DNA of 64,000 bases from Bryobacteraceae bacterium (GCA_025980665.1 JAICXC010000001.1:84999-148998), one strand, 5' to 3'. Positions 42,929 to 52,501 are shown, numbered from the stretch's first letter. Program-made: numbers and translations. Notes: a model not told the origin generated them from the letters alone.

Positions 42929-44163
42929 ATCCCATTCCCGAAAACCAGCAACAAGCCTTTGTTTCGCGTCTCATGAAAGCCTGCGGCGGAGCTTACAGTC
43001 CCGAGGTTCGCAGAAAGTATTTCATCTCCGGACCCCAGTGGGCCGCCGCCTATCAGGGCCAAGCCCTGTTTCACGCGCCTACCCGTCCCGAGATTGGATT
43101 CCAGGAAATCATCCGGAAGTACTCCGAGATCGGCATCGGATACTGGACCACGCACGACACCGACGTGATCCCAACCTACGCGATGGGGACCGACCGGCAG
43201 AACGAGATCGTCGCCGAAATCCAGAAGGCTCTCCGCGACAACGGCGTCCAGTGCTCGATGGTTACAGCCGAGACATTTCATCACGCCGTCTGGTCCGCCA
43301 GCCCCGCCGCCGAAGCGCCCCAAGTTCGCGAATATGCCAAGTTCCGCGTGTGCAACACGGTCGACATCGGCCACGAGCTAGGCGCAAGCTTCGCAGTATA
43401 TTGGCCGGGATCGCTCGGCTACTACGTCCAGGGCGCGATCGACGAGACCCAAACGCTTCGCTGGTACGCTGAGGCTCTCAACGCCGCTTGCGATCGCGAT
43501 ATTGAGGTCGCCCAAAAGAATGATCGACAAACATTGAAGCACTGTCTGGAGGCAAAACCTTTCGAGCCGCAAGCCGAGATTCTTCTGCCCACCAGTGACG
43601 CGATGCTCGGTTTCATCGCTTCCGGATTGCTGACGCATCCCGAAATGGTCGGGCTGAATCCGGAATATCTGCACGAATTGATGTGGGGCGCAGCACCCCG
43701 CGCAGCTCTAGCCCGTGCGCTCGTAGCCGGCAAGCTCTTCCACTTCGACATCAACGATGGCTACCGGCTCAAGCACGACGTCGATATCGGCGTTGGCCTG
43801 GTGAATCCTCTGGATTGGCTGAATGTGCTGGTCCTGCTACGCAGCCACGCCTATAACGGGCCGTTCAATCTCGATTACAAGCCGCCGCGCACCACCAGTC
43901 AATTCGGCGTCTTCGAAGTCAGCTTCCCGACTGCGGTCGACCGATTTATCACTCTATGGGAAATTGCCGGCGAGGTGATGACCGACCCGATTATCAAGGA
44001 AGCAATGGATGCACTCAAGGCGGGCGGCCCACTGGTCGACCCGCGCGATGCCGATGCGATCTTTGCTTCGAATCGCGAGCTGCTGACGCTGCACGAATTG
44101 ATCGCGCACCGTCTGGTCCAGATCCTGCTCGGACTGCACCGCGGCCGGATTTACTCGTTGTGA
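42925..44163 (+). CDS. divergent xylose isomerase-like TIM-barrel protein
   Basis: The 412-residue protein starts at 42925 in an ATGA overlap with the preceding gene; the longer frame is spurious. It has the XI-like layout of YWTTHDTDVIP (family FHDxD), an FHFDINDGYRLKHDVDIGVG segment (family HxDLNxQ, KxDQD) and FNLDYKPPRTTSQF (family HFDYKPPRT). The many changes at these motifs suggest a sugar other than xylose. It probably works with the uronate isomerase-like protein, kinase and transporter in one pathway. Confidence 0.85.
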   Translation: MNPIPENQQQAFVSRLMKACGGAYSPEVRRKYFISGPQWAAAYQGQALFHAPTRPEIGFQEIIRKYSEIGIGYWTTHDTDVIPTYAMGTDRQNEIVAEIQKALRDNGVQCSMVTAETFHHAVWSASPAAEAPQVREYAKFRVCNTVDIGHELGASFAVYWPGSLGYYVQGAIDETQTLRWYAEALNAACDRDIEVAQKNDRQTLKHCLEAKPFEPQAEILLPTSDAMLGFIASGLLTHPEMVGLNPEYLHELMWGAAPRAALARALVAGKLFHFDINDGYRLKHDVDIGVGLVNPLDWLNVLVLLRSHAYNGPFNLDYKPPRTTSQFGVFEVSFPTAVDRFITLWEIAGEVMTDPIIKEAMDALKAGGPLVDPRDADAIFASNRELLTLHELIAHRLVQILLGLHRGRIYSL

Positions 44164-44239
44164 TCGTGCCGCGCGGGCACTCGCGGTCGCAATCCGCGGC
44201 GTGCGCGATTAACGGCAGAAGGAGAGCTAAGAGTCTAGC
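44164..44239. other. convergent intergenic region
   Basis: This short spacer lies between two converging genes. GCCGCG near 44168 and CGCGGC near 44195 could pair, but no T-run follows, so a rho-independent terminator is not supported. Confidence 0.3.
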
Positions 44240-45466
44240 TCATCCCCGCAATAGCCCCAATGATTCGCCGCGCCGATAACCCGGAAATACCTGCGCCAAA
44301 TTCTTTTGTCCCAGGTGCCCGCTGACCAGCTCGCCCAGCACGTCGCGATAATCCGTAGTCACAGCCAGATCGCGGCCTTCGAACAACTGCTCTTTCTCGA
44401 GACCAGGCCATTTCCCGTAGACTTTGCCGCCGCGCACCGAACCGCCCAGCACCATCATCACGTCGCCGTGCCCATGATCCGTGCCGGCATTGCCGTTCTC
44501 CTGCGCCGTACGCCCGAATTCCGACATAGTCACGACCACGATGTCTTCCATCCGGTCGCCCATGTCCTGTGAGAACGCTGCCAGCGCAGAACCGAACTGT
44601 CGCAGCAAATTCGACAACTGCGGATTCTCATTTCCGTGATGATCCCAACCGCCGATCTCAGCGAAAGCCGCTTCCACGCCCACGTCCGCTTTGATCAGAC
44701 GCGCGATCTGCTGCAGGCTGCGACCCAATTCCCCACCTTGGCCATACTGCGGTGCCTGCGGTCCGCCCGGAAGCGGCGTATTCGGCTGCTGGGTGATCGA
44801 GCGGATAATCTTCAGTGCCGCGAACGCATCGTTGCCGGTGCGCGCCAGCGGCTGATCGCCCGACTTCGCATACATGCTTTCGAGGATGCTGGTATCCGCG
44901 TTGCCGGCCTGGACCTGTTGCGCGTCATTCACCGCGATAGCCGAGCGAGCGCCGCGCATCGTGCGAGGCAACTGCGCCCCTACCGCGATCGCCCGCACCG
45001 GTGATGTATCCGGCCCAGCCGGCGATAACGCCCGATTGAGCCACCCGTCGCTGCTGGTTTTGCCGGGCGTACCCGATTCCATCTGATCCTGCGCATCGAA
45101 ATGCGAGCGCGTCGGATCCGGCGACCCCGTCGCCTCGACGATCGCAAGCTGCTGCTTGTCCCACAGCGCTTTTAGCGGCTGCAATGCGGGATTGAGCGCG
45201 AATCGTCCATCCAGGTCGATCGCCGTATTCGGGGCGCTGCCGGGCGCAGGTATCCCAATCGTCGGCCGCAATTCGTAGTAGCGCTTGTCGGCAAACGGTA
45301 CCACGACGTTCAACCCGTCGGCCGCGCCGCGCTGGAAGATCGCCACCAGGATCTTGCGCTTCCCTCCGGAGGCTCCGTCAGCCGCGCGCGCCAGCCACCA
45401 AGGCGCCGCTCCCATGCCCGCCATCACCATGGCCCCGCCACGCATAAACACTCGACGCGTCAGCAT
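44240..45466 (-). CDS. DUF1501 domain protein, exported
   Basis: The 408-residue protein begins LTRRVFMRGGAMVMAGMGAAPWW, a twin-arginine-like signal. The DUF1501 core is shown by ILVAIFQRGAADGLNVVVPF, GGWDHHGNENPQLSNLLRQF and VVTMSEFGRTAQENGNAGTDHGHG, which places it in the alkaline phosphatase/sulfatase-like superfamily. It follows the DUF1800 gene by 4 bases; DUF1800-DUF1501 pairs are widespread but uncharacterised. Confidence 0.92.
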   Translation of the reverse strand: MLTRRVFMRGGAMVMAGMGAAPWWLARAADGASGGKRKILVAIFQRGAADGLNVVVPFADKRYYELRPTIGIPAPGSAPNTAIDLDGRFALNPALQPLKALWDKQQLAIVEATGSPDPTRSHFDAQDQMESGTPGKTSSDGWLNRALSPAGPDTSPVRAIAVGAQLPRTMRGARSAIAVNDAQQVQAGNADTSILESMYAKSGDQPLARTGNDAFAALKIIRSITQQPNTPLPGGPQAPQYGQGGELGRSLQQIARLIKADVGVEAAFAEIGGWDHHGNENPQLSNLLRQFGSALAAFSQDMGDRMEDIVVVTMSEFGRTAQENGNAGTDHGHGDVMMVLGGSVRGGKVYGKWPGLEKEQLFEGRDLAVTTDYRDVLGELVSGHLGQKNLAQVFPGYRRGESLGLLRG

Positions 45467-45470
45467 ATCC

Positions 45471-47438
45471 TCATCTCCTTTGGAAATCCGGCGAACTGAG
45501 CACTAAACTAGCCACCATCCTGGCCATCGGTTCCTTGCCTTCCAGACCCTTCGCGAGCGCCTCCAGTGTCTGATCCGACGCCGGGCGTCCCAGTACTTCC
45601 CGCGCGATAGCGGCGGCGTCCTTGCCTTCTAGACGTGAGCTGTCCAGTTTCACGCCGGGAACCTGCCCGGAAGCCAGGGTCGTGGCGAAATTCATGCGGC
45701 CCAGCAGATTCGCCGTGCTGAGCCAACCTTCGCCGGTTTCCGGATAGCCGGTCGGTTCCAGCTTGCCGTAGAGCGGCTCACCTAGCTCTGCGATCTTTTG
45801 GACCAGAGTGAATGTGTCAGAAGCTTCGCCACCCATGGCGCGCACCGCGCTCACCACCATTTCGAACGGCGACTTCACCTTCGCGTCCCACGCGCCCTCG
45901 GAAAAGAACTCCGGCGACGTAAACATGGTCTGCAGCACCGCTCTCAGATCGCCGTCGGTTTTGGCAAAAGTCTGCGCCATGCGGTCCACCAAGGATTGCG
46001 GCGGATCGTCGGCTACGAATCGCTCGGCCAGTTTCCTGGAAATAAACTTCGCCGTGGAAGGATGATGAGCGAGGATATCGATGGCCTGCAAGCCGTCCTG
46101 CTCTCCGCCCCCCGCCGCGATTGTATGGCCCAGAACCACCTTTTCCCCGGTGTCGTGCATGAAGCTCGCGAACACAAACTCGGGCTTGGTTGTAGGTTGC
46201 CGGATCGTCCAGCCTGTGAAGCAGCGCGCCACGGCGATGACGTCCGCCTGGGTGTAACCGCCATCCACGCCCAGCGTGTGCAGCTCCATTACTTCGCGGC
46301 CGTAATTCTCATTCAGTCCGTGGGCCTGCCGTGAAAATTGTTGCGCCAGGTTCTGCCCGGCTGCGAATGGTCCCACTAGGAACGAATCGAAGGCATTAGG
46401 CGAGATCGATTCCCAGTTGTCCAGGTAGTAGAGCATCGCCGGATGCCGCGCCGTCGCCAGCAGCAGGTCTTTGAACTTGCCCAGCACATGCGGACGGATC
46501 GCATCCCGCTCATAACTCGCCAGCAGCATTCGCACCACGCCTTGGGGCTGAATCTGAACGTTCTTGTTCTCGAAGACATTGAAGTGGTTGAACCAGAAAT
46601 CCACCAGCACTTCTTCCAGTTGCCGATTGGAATACAACGCCCGGTATACTTTGCCTTCTTTCAGATCTCCGCTGACCACCTGTTGCGGTTGCTTGGATTT
46701 TAGTCCCATCCGTCGGTACTCGGGAAGCTGCGCTAGCGTCTGCGGGGGCAGTGCCGCGGCCACCTGTTGGCGCTTTTCGGGATCCAGAAAACCGAAGAGC
46801 TCTTTGAGCTGATCCGTGTTCCCGCGCAACGCGGTTTGGATCTGGTCCTGCGTCAGGAGATCGGCCAACTGGGGCATCAGCTTCCGGATTTGCTTCTGCC
46901 GTTCCGCCAGCTGCTCTTGTCTCGCCGCCTCCGCTTCTTTTTGGATGTCCGGCAAGCCGGTCAGTTGCTGTGGCGCGACCACGGACAGAACTTGTTTGCG
47001 CTTCTCGGGAGTGAGGGCATCCAGCGCTGCCCGCCGTTCTTCTGCCGTGCTATTCAGAATCTGCCGTATCTGATCCTGAGACAAGAGTTCATTCAGCGGG
47101 GTTGGCCGGAACACCAATCCCGGCGGAGTCTGGGGATACGAGGCGATAATTTCGCCCGGCTGTATCCGCAGCGTCTCCAGCGGCTTAAGCTTTTCTTCCA
47201 GAACTGGATTTTCGGAAATTCGCTCGGGATGCAGTTGTAGATCCATCCACTTGTCCACGCCCAGCCGGCTCACTTCTTCAGCGTCACCGGGACGTGGCCC
47301 GAACGTTAGCCGGTTCAGGACCTGCAGGATTTGTTGGTCTTTGGTGAGTCTGGTTTCGAAGCGTCCGCCGGCCTTCGTGCCTCCGGGCAGGACGCACACC
47401 AGCGCCGCCACGGTTAACCCTAGTGCAAGACGTGTCAT
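45471..47438 (-). CDS. DUF1800 domain protein, exported
   Basis: The 655-residue protein starts at ATG 47438, where GGAGG lies about 7 bases upstream; the longer open frame overlaps the next genes antisense. The signal peptide is followed by QQILQVLNRLTFGPRPGDAE, the usual DUF1800 start. A long Gln/Lys-rich helical insertion (about residues 100-250) repeats QIRQIL- and PEKRKQV-type units. The conserved DUF1800 core follows: WFNHFNVFENK, NENYGREVMELHTLGVDGGY and ARCFTGW. Function unknown; it acts with DUF1501. Confidence 0.92.
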   Translation of the reverse strand: MTRLALGLTVAALVCVLPGGTKAGGRFETRLTKDQQILQVLNRLTFGPRPGDAEEVSRLGVDKWMDLQLHPERISENPVLEEKLKPLETLRIQPGEIIASYPQTPPGLVFRPTPLNELLSQDQIRQILNSTAEERRAALDALTPEKRKQVLSVVAPQQLTGLPDIQKEAEAARQEQLAERQKQIRKLMPQLADLLTQDQIQTALRGNTDQLKELFGFLDPEKRQQVAAALPPQTLAQLPEYRRMGLKSKQPQQVVSGDLKEGKVYRALYSNRQLEEVLVDFWFNHFNVFENKNVQIQPQGVVRMLLASYERDAIRPHVLGKFKDLLLATARHPAMLYYLDNWESISPNAFDSFLVGPFAAGQNLAQQFSRQAHGLNENYGREVMELHTLGVDGGYTQADVIAVARCFTGWTIRQPTTKPEFVFASFMHDTGEKVVLGHTIAAGGGEQDGLQAIDILAHHPSTAKFISRKLAERFVADDPPQSLVDRMAQTFAKTDGDLRAVLQTMFTSPEFFSEGAWDAKVKSPFEMVVSAVRAMGGEASDTFTLVQKIAELGEPLYGKLEPTGYPETGEGWLSTANLLGRMNFATTLASGQVPGVKLDSSRLEGKDAAAIAREVLGRPASDQTLEALAKGLEGKEPMARMVASLVLSSPDFQRR

Positions 47439-47495
47439 GATGACGCCTCCGCCTGCGGACAGCCTTAGTATATGATTTTCCAAGGAGGTCGTTCC

Positions 47496-47915
47496 ATGAC
47501 ATCTTCCCCAGGCATCTCCGCCGCGGCTCTGGCCCTGCTGATCGCACCCGCCTTCGGACATCATTCGTTCTCCGCAGAGTACGATGCCAACAAGCCCGTC
47601 AACGTGCAAGGAGTCGTGGCCAAGCTGGCGTGGGTGAATCCGCATGCTTACATCTACGTCGACGCCAAGGATGCCAGCGGCAAAATCACCCGCTACGCGT
47701 TCGAGACCAGCAGCCCGAATGCGTTGCTTCGGCGCGGCTGGAAGCGCGATTCGCTCAAGGAAGGCGACCAGGTTACGGTAGACGGCTATCTCGCCAAGGA
47801 CTCTCGACCGCTCACCGATGGATCGCTGCACGGCAACGCCCGCCTAGTGACACTGGCCACTGGCAAGACTGTTTTTGCGGGATCCTCCGCCGACGATGGA
47901 GGCCCTGCCAAATGA
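47496..47915 (+). CDS. DUF6152 secreted protein (second copy)
   Basis: The protein is about 139 residues from ATG 47496, preceded by AAGGAGG. The signal peptide ends near IAPAFGHHSF, and HHSFSAEYDANKPV is the mature DUF6152 start. VVAKLAWVNPHAYIYVDAK and WKRDSLKEGDQVTVDGYLAK match the copy at 14907-15302. Its TGA overlaps the ATG of the following WEGDTLVVD-family gene (ATGA), repeating the pairing seen elsewhere in the window. Confidence 0.87.
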   Translation: MTSSPGISAAALALLIAPAFGHHSFSAEYDANKPVNVQGVVAKLAWVNPHAYIYVDAKDASGKITRYAFETSSPNALLRRGWKRDSLKEGDQVTVDGYLAKDSRPLTDGSLHGNARLVTLATGKTVFAGSSADDGGPAK

Positions 47916-48721
47916 GTCCCCGCCGTTTCCTTTCGCCTCTGGCCGCCGCCGCCATCGTCGCGATGCTCTCGCTCGCACCGGTCCACACGAAAGCCCAGTC
48001 CGCGGAAAAAGGAAAAGCGCAGGGGAAAAACCTCGGTGGACCCGGAGGCGTGATCGCTGTCAATGGAGTGCGGGACGAAAATCTTCCTACGCCGCCCACT
48101 GGTCCAACGCCTCACGCGGCCGACGGGAAACCCAACCTTTCCGGCGTCTGGCTATCGGGGAATTACAACTTCGCCAACATGGGAGGAGCTTTGCCCTTGC
48201 AGCCGTGGGCCCAGAAGGTCATGGAAGATCGCCAAGCCACCCAAGGCCGCGACGATCCGGAAGCCAAATGCCTGCCTGGTGGCGTCCCGCGCATCACACC
48301 CTACCCTTTCAAGATCGTGCAGTCGCCCGAAGTGATTGTGATGCTGTTCGAAGGTAACGTGCACAGCTTCCGGCAGTTCTTGCTGAATCGCGGCCACGAC
48401 AAAGAGCTGGATCCCAGTTGGATGGGAGAGTCTATCGCCTCCTGGCAAGGCGACACTCTGGTGGTCGACACCGTGAACTTCAACGACAAGACCTGGCTCA
48501 ATGGCCGCGGCGCGCCGCACACCGAAAAATTACACGTCATCGAGCGCTACTCACGTCCTGATCTGGGGCACCTTGATGTCGAGATCACGATGGAAGATCC
48601 CGGCGCCTTCACCAAGCCTCACACGTTCAAACGAACTCACGTGCTCAGCACCACTTGGGAAATCCATGAATACGTGTGCAATGAGTTCAACGTCGACGTA
48701 GACCGTCTGGTCGGCAAATAA
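47912..48721 (+). CDS. secreted protein of the WEGDTLVVD-like family (copy 6)
   Basis: The 269-residue protein starts in an ATGA overlap with the DUF6152 gene. The signal peptide ends near APVHTKAQ, followed by a Lys/Gly-rich linker. The core has GKPNLSGVWLSGNYNF, LPLQPWAQKVMEDRQ, PYPFKIVQSPEVIVMLFEG, GESIASWQGDTLVVDTVNFN, LHVIERYSRPD and NVDVDRLVGK. Function unknown. Translational coupling implies a fixed ratio to its DUF6152 partner. Confidence 0.88.
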   Translation: MSPRRFLSPLAAAAIVAMLSLAPVHTKAQSAEKGKAQGKNLGGPGGVIAVNGVRDENLPTPPTGPTPHAADGKPNLSGVWLSGNYNFANMGGALPLQPWAQKVMEDRQATQGRDDPEAKCLPGGVPRITPYPFKIVQSPEVIVMLFEGNVHSFRQFLLNRGHDKELDPSWMGESIASWQGDTLVVDTVNFNDKTWLNGRGAPHTEKLHVIERYSRPDLGHLDVEITMEDPGAFTKPHTFKRTHVLSTTWEIHEYVCNEFNVDVDRLVGK

Positions 48722-48740
48722 AACAGCTAAACTAGGTTTG

Positions 48741-48754
48741 CTGCCGCTAGGCAG
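48741..48754 (+). repeat. small upstream hairpin
   Basis: CTGCC (48741-48745) can pair with GGCAG (48750-48754) around a four-base loop, just upstream of the longer leader hairpin. It may be part of the same structured leader. Confidence 0.35.
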
Positions 48755-48756
48755 TG

Positions 48757-48811
48757 CAGTCTCCCCGATTGTCACTCGGGCCATGAGTGACGATTCTCAC
48801 AGGGGAGGCTG
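48757..48811 (+). promoter_or_regulatory. long hairpin that buries the ribosome binding site of the TonB receptor gene
   Basis: The outer stem pairs CAGTCTCCCC (48757-48766) with GGGGAGGCTG (48802-48811), 10 base pairs with one G-U. After a 6-base bulge the inner stem pairs 48767-48777 with 48785-48795, including GTCACTC against GAGTGAC, around a 7-base loop. The Shine-Dalgarno AGGGGAGG (48801-48808) of the GTG at 48815 sits in the outer stem. This could control translation, or the inner palindrome could be an operator. No T-run follows, so a terminator is unlikely. Confidence 0.6.
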
Positions 48812-48814
48812 TCT

Positions 48815-51800
48815 GTGGTGTGGGCTAAGCTTACGATCGGCGTTCTAAGCGTCGCCGTCGCTCTTGCCCAAACCGATCGCGGCACGATCACAGGAACCAT
48901 ATCGGATGCGACCGGAGCCGTGGTCGCGAATGCGGCGATCCAGGCAAGAAACGCAACCACCGCTCAGATCTATCCCGGCGCGTCCACGGCCACGGGCAAG
49001 TTCACCATCGGTAATTTACCTCCGGGCCCCTACCAGCTGACCGTTCAGGTTCACGGCTTCAAGAAATATTTGCGGCAGGGATTGAGCGTTGACCCATTGC
49101 AAACCATTCGCGTCGATATCGCCCTGGAAGTCGGCTCGAATGCGGAAACGGTCACCGTCACCGCTGAGGCCACGCTGCTGAAGATCGAAGGTAGCCAACT
49201 TGCCACCAACATCTCCAACGACCGGTTGAATAACCTTCCTCTGTTGGGCATTGGACCGCAGACCGCGTCCGCTGCGGGCATCCGGAATCCCTGGGCCGCG
49301 GCTCAACTGGTTCCCGGAGCGCAGTTCAGCATGGCCCCCGCTGGATTTTCCGGCGGTATTCCGCAGATTACTGTGAACGGCGCCCCGGCTAACACGGCGG
49401 CATTCCGCGTGGAAGGCTTTGACTCCGGAAATAATGGCATGCTGGCGTCGTATACATTTCAACTCCAGCCCAGCGCCGAAGCGATCGAGGAGATCACAAT
49501 CCAGACCAGCAATTTTGCCGCGGAATTTGGGACCGTCGGCGGGGGATTGTTTAACGCCAGCATGCGCTCGGGGACCAACCAGTTCCACGGAAGCCTTTAC
49601 GATTACAACGTCAACGAAGCCTACAACGCCAGCCAGCCGTACACGGGCCTCCACAACAAGGCCCGCCGAAATGACTATGGCGGCAGCCTGGGCGGCCCGG
49701 TTCGGATTCCAAAATTGTACAGCGGCGCCGGCAAGACTTTCTTCTTTTGGAATTTCGAACAGTTCCGCGAAAGCCAGTCCGTCTCGACTACGACCGTGAC
49801 CGTTCCCATCCAGGATTACAGGAATGGCGATTTCTCTAGATTATTCGGCTTCAATAACAACCAGATTCTTCGCGTCGGATCGGGACCCACCGCCACAAAC
49901 TACGTCGACCCTCTCGGCCGGACACCCATCCTGACTGGCACGATTTACGATCCCAACGGTTTTCAAACCGCCGTGGTCAACGGCCAGAACCTGACCGTTC
50001 GGAATCCATTTCCAGGTAATATCGTCCCACTCGCCCGTCAGGACCAGGTGGCTTTGAAAATCCAGAACCTGATTCCGCTACCGGCGGGTCCACACGCCAA
50101 GAATCAGATCGGAAGCAATTTCAACGGCGTGCAGAATAGCCATCGCACCACCGAAATTCCGTCCCTTAAGATCGATCAGTCCGTCGGCGGCAATGCGCAT
50201 CTCTCGTTTTATTGGTCCCGAACCGTTACCGCGGACCAGTATCCGATTGAGGGTTCCCCCGCAATGCCTGAGGGATTCCCCTCTCCGATCACTACGGCGA
50301 TCGGAAACTTTGACAGTTCACATATCGAGCGCCTGAACTACGATTACAGTCTTACTCCCACATTGCTCTTGCGCATAGGCGCCGGCTACCAACAGAATCA
50401 CTTGAGCGATAACGCGCCCGATATCCACTATGACGTTCTGAAAAACCTCGGTCTGAAAGGTGCGACCGAGATCCGGAACTTTCCCACCATCTCGATTAGC
50501 GGCTTGCCGTCGATCGCCACCGGCGGGATGTCGAACATGGGGCCCAGCACGCAGCTCGACCAATATCTGGAGAAGCCCTCAGCAAATCTCGGCCTGACCT
50601 GGATGCAGAAGAACCACACCTGGAAGCTCGGCGGCGAGTGGCGCGCCGAAGGGAATCCGCAAGTAACCAACGTCCAGCCCCCGTACAATAACTCGGGCTC
50701 TTTCGCATTCGCTGCGAGCGCGACGAACCAGACCGCCTTGGCTCCCGTTGTGCTTTCCCAAGGCAGCACCGGCTTTGCGTACGCAAGCTTCCTGCTGGGA
50801 CAGGTCACCAGCTACGGTCTGGGTGTCCCTGCGGTTTACAAATTCGGGAAACAGCAGTGGGCGATGTTCTTGGAGGACACCTGGAAGATGACTCGCAAAC
50901 TGACGCTCGATTATGGGCTGCGGTGGGATTACGGAACCTACCCCACAGACACCTACGGACGCATCGCCGATTTCTCGCCGGCGACGCCGAATCCCTCTGC
51001 CGGCGGACATCCGGGTGCCGTCATCTATGAGTCCCTCTGCGGGTGCCGCTTCGCAAGCAACTATCCCTATGCGCTGGGCCCCCGTCTCGGCGTCGCCTAT
51101 CAAATCAATCCGAAGACGGTCGTTCGCGGCGGATTCGGGATCGTCTATGGCGCTACGAACGTACCTGCCAGCACCCCTCTCAACTATCAAACTGGCGGCA
51201 CGACCGGCTTCGGCCTCTCGCTTTTCAATCTCCAGGATGGTCCTCCAGCTAGCATCCATCCGGTGTTCCCGAACTTCAGCCCGGGAGCGCTCCCGCTCGC
51301 GAATACTGTGGGTGCTCCGCCCGTATTCATCGATCCGAACGCCTCGCGCCCAGCCCGCCAATATCAGTGGAGCTTGGGCATCCAGCGCGAGTTGAACCGG
51401 AATCTGGTTGTCGAGGTAGCCTACGTCGCGAATCGCGGGATCTGGTGGAACGCGGGCGCTCTGTCGCCCGAGAATTCGATGTCGGCAGCGCTACTGAACC
51501 AATACGGATTCACCGTCGGCAACCTGACGGACCGGACTCTTTTGCAAACCCAGATCGGGCAGCTCGGTGCAGCCGACAAATCGACACTGGCGGCCCGAGG
51601 AATCGTGCTGCCCTATCCAAGCTTTCCCCAAACCCAGACTCTGTTCCAATCCTTGCTGCCGTATCCGCAGTACAGCGGCAACATCAGTCCGGTGTCCGCG
51701 CCCCTTGGAAAGACCTGGTACGATTCGCTGCAATCCACCGTCACCCAACGCCTCTCCCATGGCTTGACGTTGAACGGCAATTTCACCTGGTCGAAAAATC

Positions 51801-52501
51801 TCGATCTGATGAGCTCGCCCGATATTTTCAACCGGAGTCTGGGCAAGAACATATCGCTCAACGATCTGCCCTTGCAGTTCCGGCTCTCGGCGCAATACAG
51901 CACACCCAGACAGGCCTTCTACTTATTACGCGACTGGAACGTGGGGTGGTATCTGCAATATCAGAGCGCACCGCTGCTCATTCAGCCCTCTGCGAATGCT
52001 GGAGCATTCCCCATCAGTGGCTGGTTGGGCCGCGGGCCGGGTCCGGCCGAGCGAGTCGCGGGTCAGCAGCTCTTCACCACCAACTGGGTGGACCTGAACG
52101 GCGTTCAGCATAGCGACGAGCTCGATATCAACTGCCACTGCTACGATCCCACCAAGACCGTTGTGCTCAACCCGCTCGCATTCGCGGGAACTCCCAATGG
52201 CCAGTGGACATCCAATTTCAGCTACATTCGCGACTTCCGGGGTATCCGTTATCCCACCGAGAACGCCAATCTGGGGCGCAGTTTCCGGATTAAAGAACGA
52301 GTGACGATCAACATCCGCGTGGAGTTCGCCAACGTTTTTAATCGCTTGCGTCTGCCGCAGCCGAGCACCGCATCCTTGACGGCATCTCCGATTAAGTCGT
52401 CGCTCACGGGTCTCTATACGACGGGCTATGGAACCATTATCCCGACAGCCGGAACGGCCGGTCAGCGATCGGGCATGTTGGTCGGACGAATCACATTCTA
52501 G
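48815..52501 (+). CDS. Oar-like TonB-dependent receptor with carboxypeptidase-regulatory-like domain
   Basis: The 1228-residue outer membrane protein starts at GTG (48815 or 48818). A signal peptide is followed by a CarboxypepD_reg-like domain (GTITGTISDATGAVVANAAI, about residues 25-105) and a plug domain (TVTVTAEATLLKIEGSQ to EITIQTSNFAAEFGTVGGG). A large beta barrel ends FNRLRLPQPS to GMLVGRITF. The layout is that of the large TonB/OmpA-like receptors abundant in Solibacter. It probably imports a bulky plant-derived or peptide ligand. The gene stands alone behind a structured leader. Confidence 0.93.
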   Translation: MVWAKLTIGVLSVAVALAQTDRGTITGTISDATGAVVANAAIQARNATTAQIYPGASTATGKFTIGNLPPGPYQLTVQVHGFKKYLRQGLSVDPLQTIRVDIALEVGSNAETVTVTAEATLLKIEGSQLATNISNDRLNNLPLLGIGPQTASAAGIRNPWAAAQLVPGAQFSMAPAGFSGGIPQITVNGAPANTAAFRVEGFDSGNNGMLASYTFQLQPSAEAIEEITIQTSNFAAEFGTVGGGLFNASMRSGTNQFHGSLYDYNVNEAYNASQPYTGLHNKARRNDYGGSLGGPVRIPKLYSGAGKTFFFWNFEQFRESQSVSTTTVTVPIQDYRNGDFSRLFGFNNNQILRVGSGPTATNYVDPLGRTPILTGTIYDPNGFQTAVVNGQNLTVRNPFPGNIVPLARQDQVALKIQNLIPLPAGPHAKNQIGSNFNGVQNSHRTTEIPSLKIDQSVGGNAHLSFYWSRTVTADQYPIEGSPAMPEGFPSPITTAIGNFDSSHIERLNYDYSLTPTLLLRIGAGYQQNHLSDNAPDIHYDVLKNLGLKGATEIRNFPTISISGLPSIATGGMSNMGPSTQLDQYLEKPSANLGLTWMQKNHTWKLGGEWRAEGNPQVTNVQPPYNNSGSFAFAASATNQTALAPVVLSQGSTGFAYASFLLGQVTSYGLGVPAVYKFGKQQWAMFLEDTWKMTRKLTLDYGLRWDYGTYPTDTYGRIADFSPATPNPSAGGHPGAVIYESLCGCRFASNYPYALGPRLGVAYQINPKTVVRGGFGIVYGATNVPASTPLNYQTGGTTGFGLSLFNLQDGPPASIHPVFPNFSPGALPLANTVGAPPVFIDPNASRPARQYQWSLGIQRELNRNLVVEVAYVANRGIWWNAGALSPENSMSAALLNQYGFTVGNLTDRTLLQTQIGQLGAADKSTLAARGIVLPYPSFPQTQTLFQSLLPYPQYSGNISPVSAPLGKTWYDSLQSTVTQRLSHGLTLNGNFTWSKNLDLMSSPDIFNRSLGKNISLNDLPLQFRLSAQYSTPRQAFYLLRDWNVGWYLQYQSAPLLIQPSANAGAFPISGWLGRGPGPAERVAGQQLFTTNWVDLNGVQHSDELDINCHCYDPTKTVVLNPLAFAGTPNGQWTSNFSYIRDFRGIRYPTENANLGRSFRIKERVTINIRVEFANVFNRLRLPQPSTASLTASPIKSSLTGLYTTGYGTIIPTAGTAGQRSGMLVGRITF

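Noticed and set aside
44164..44239. Possible rho-independent terminator
   Set aside because: A weak GC stem exists but no T-run follows on either strand.
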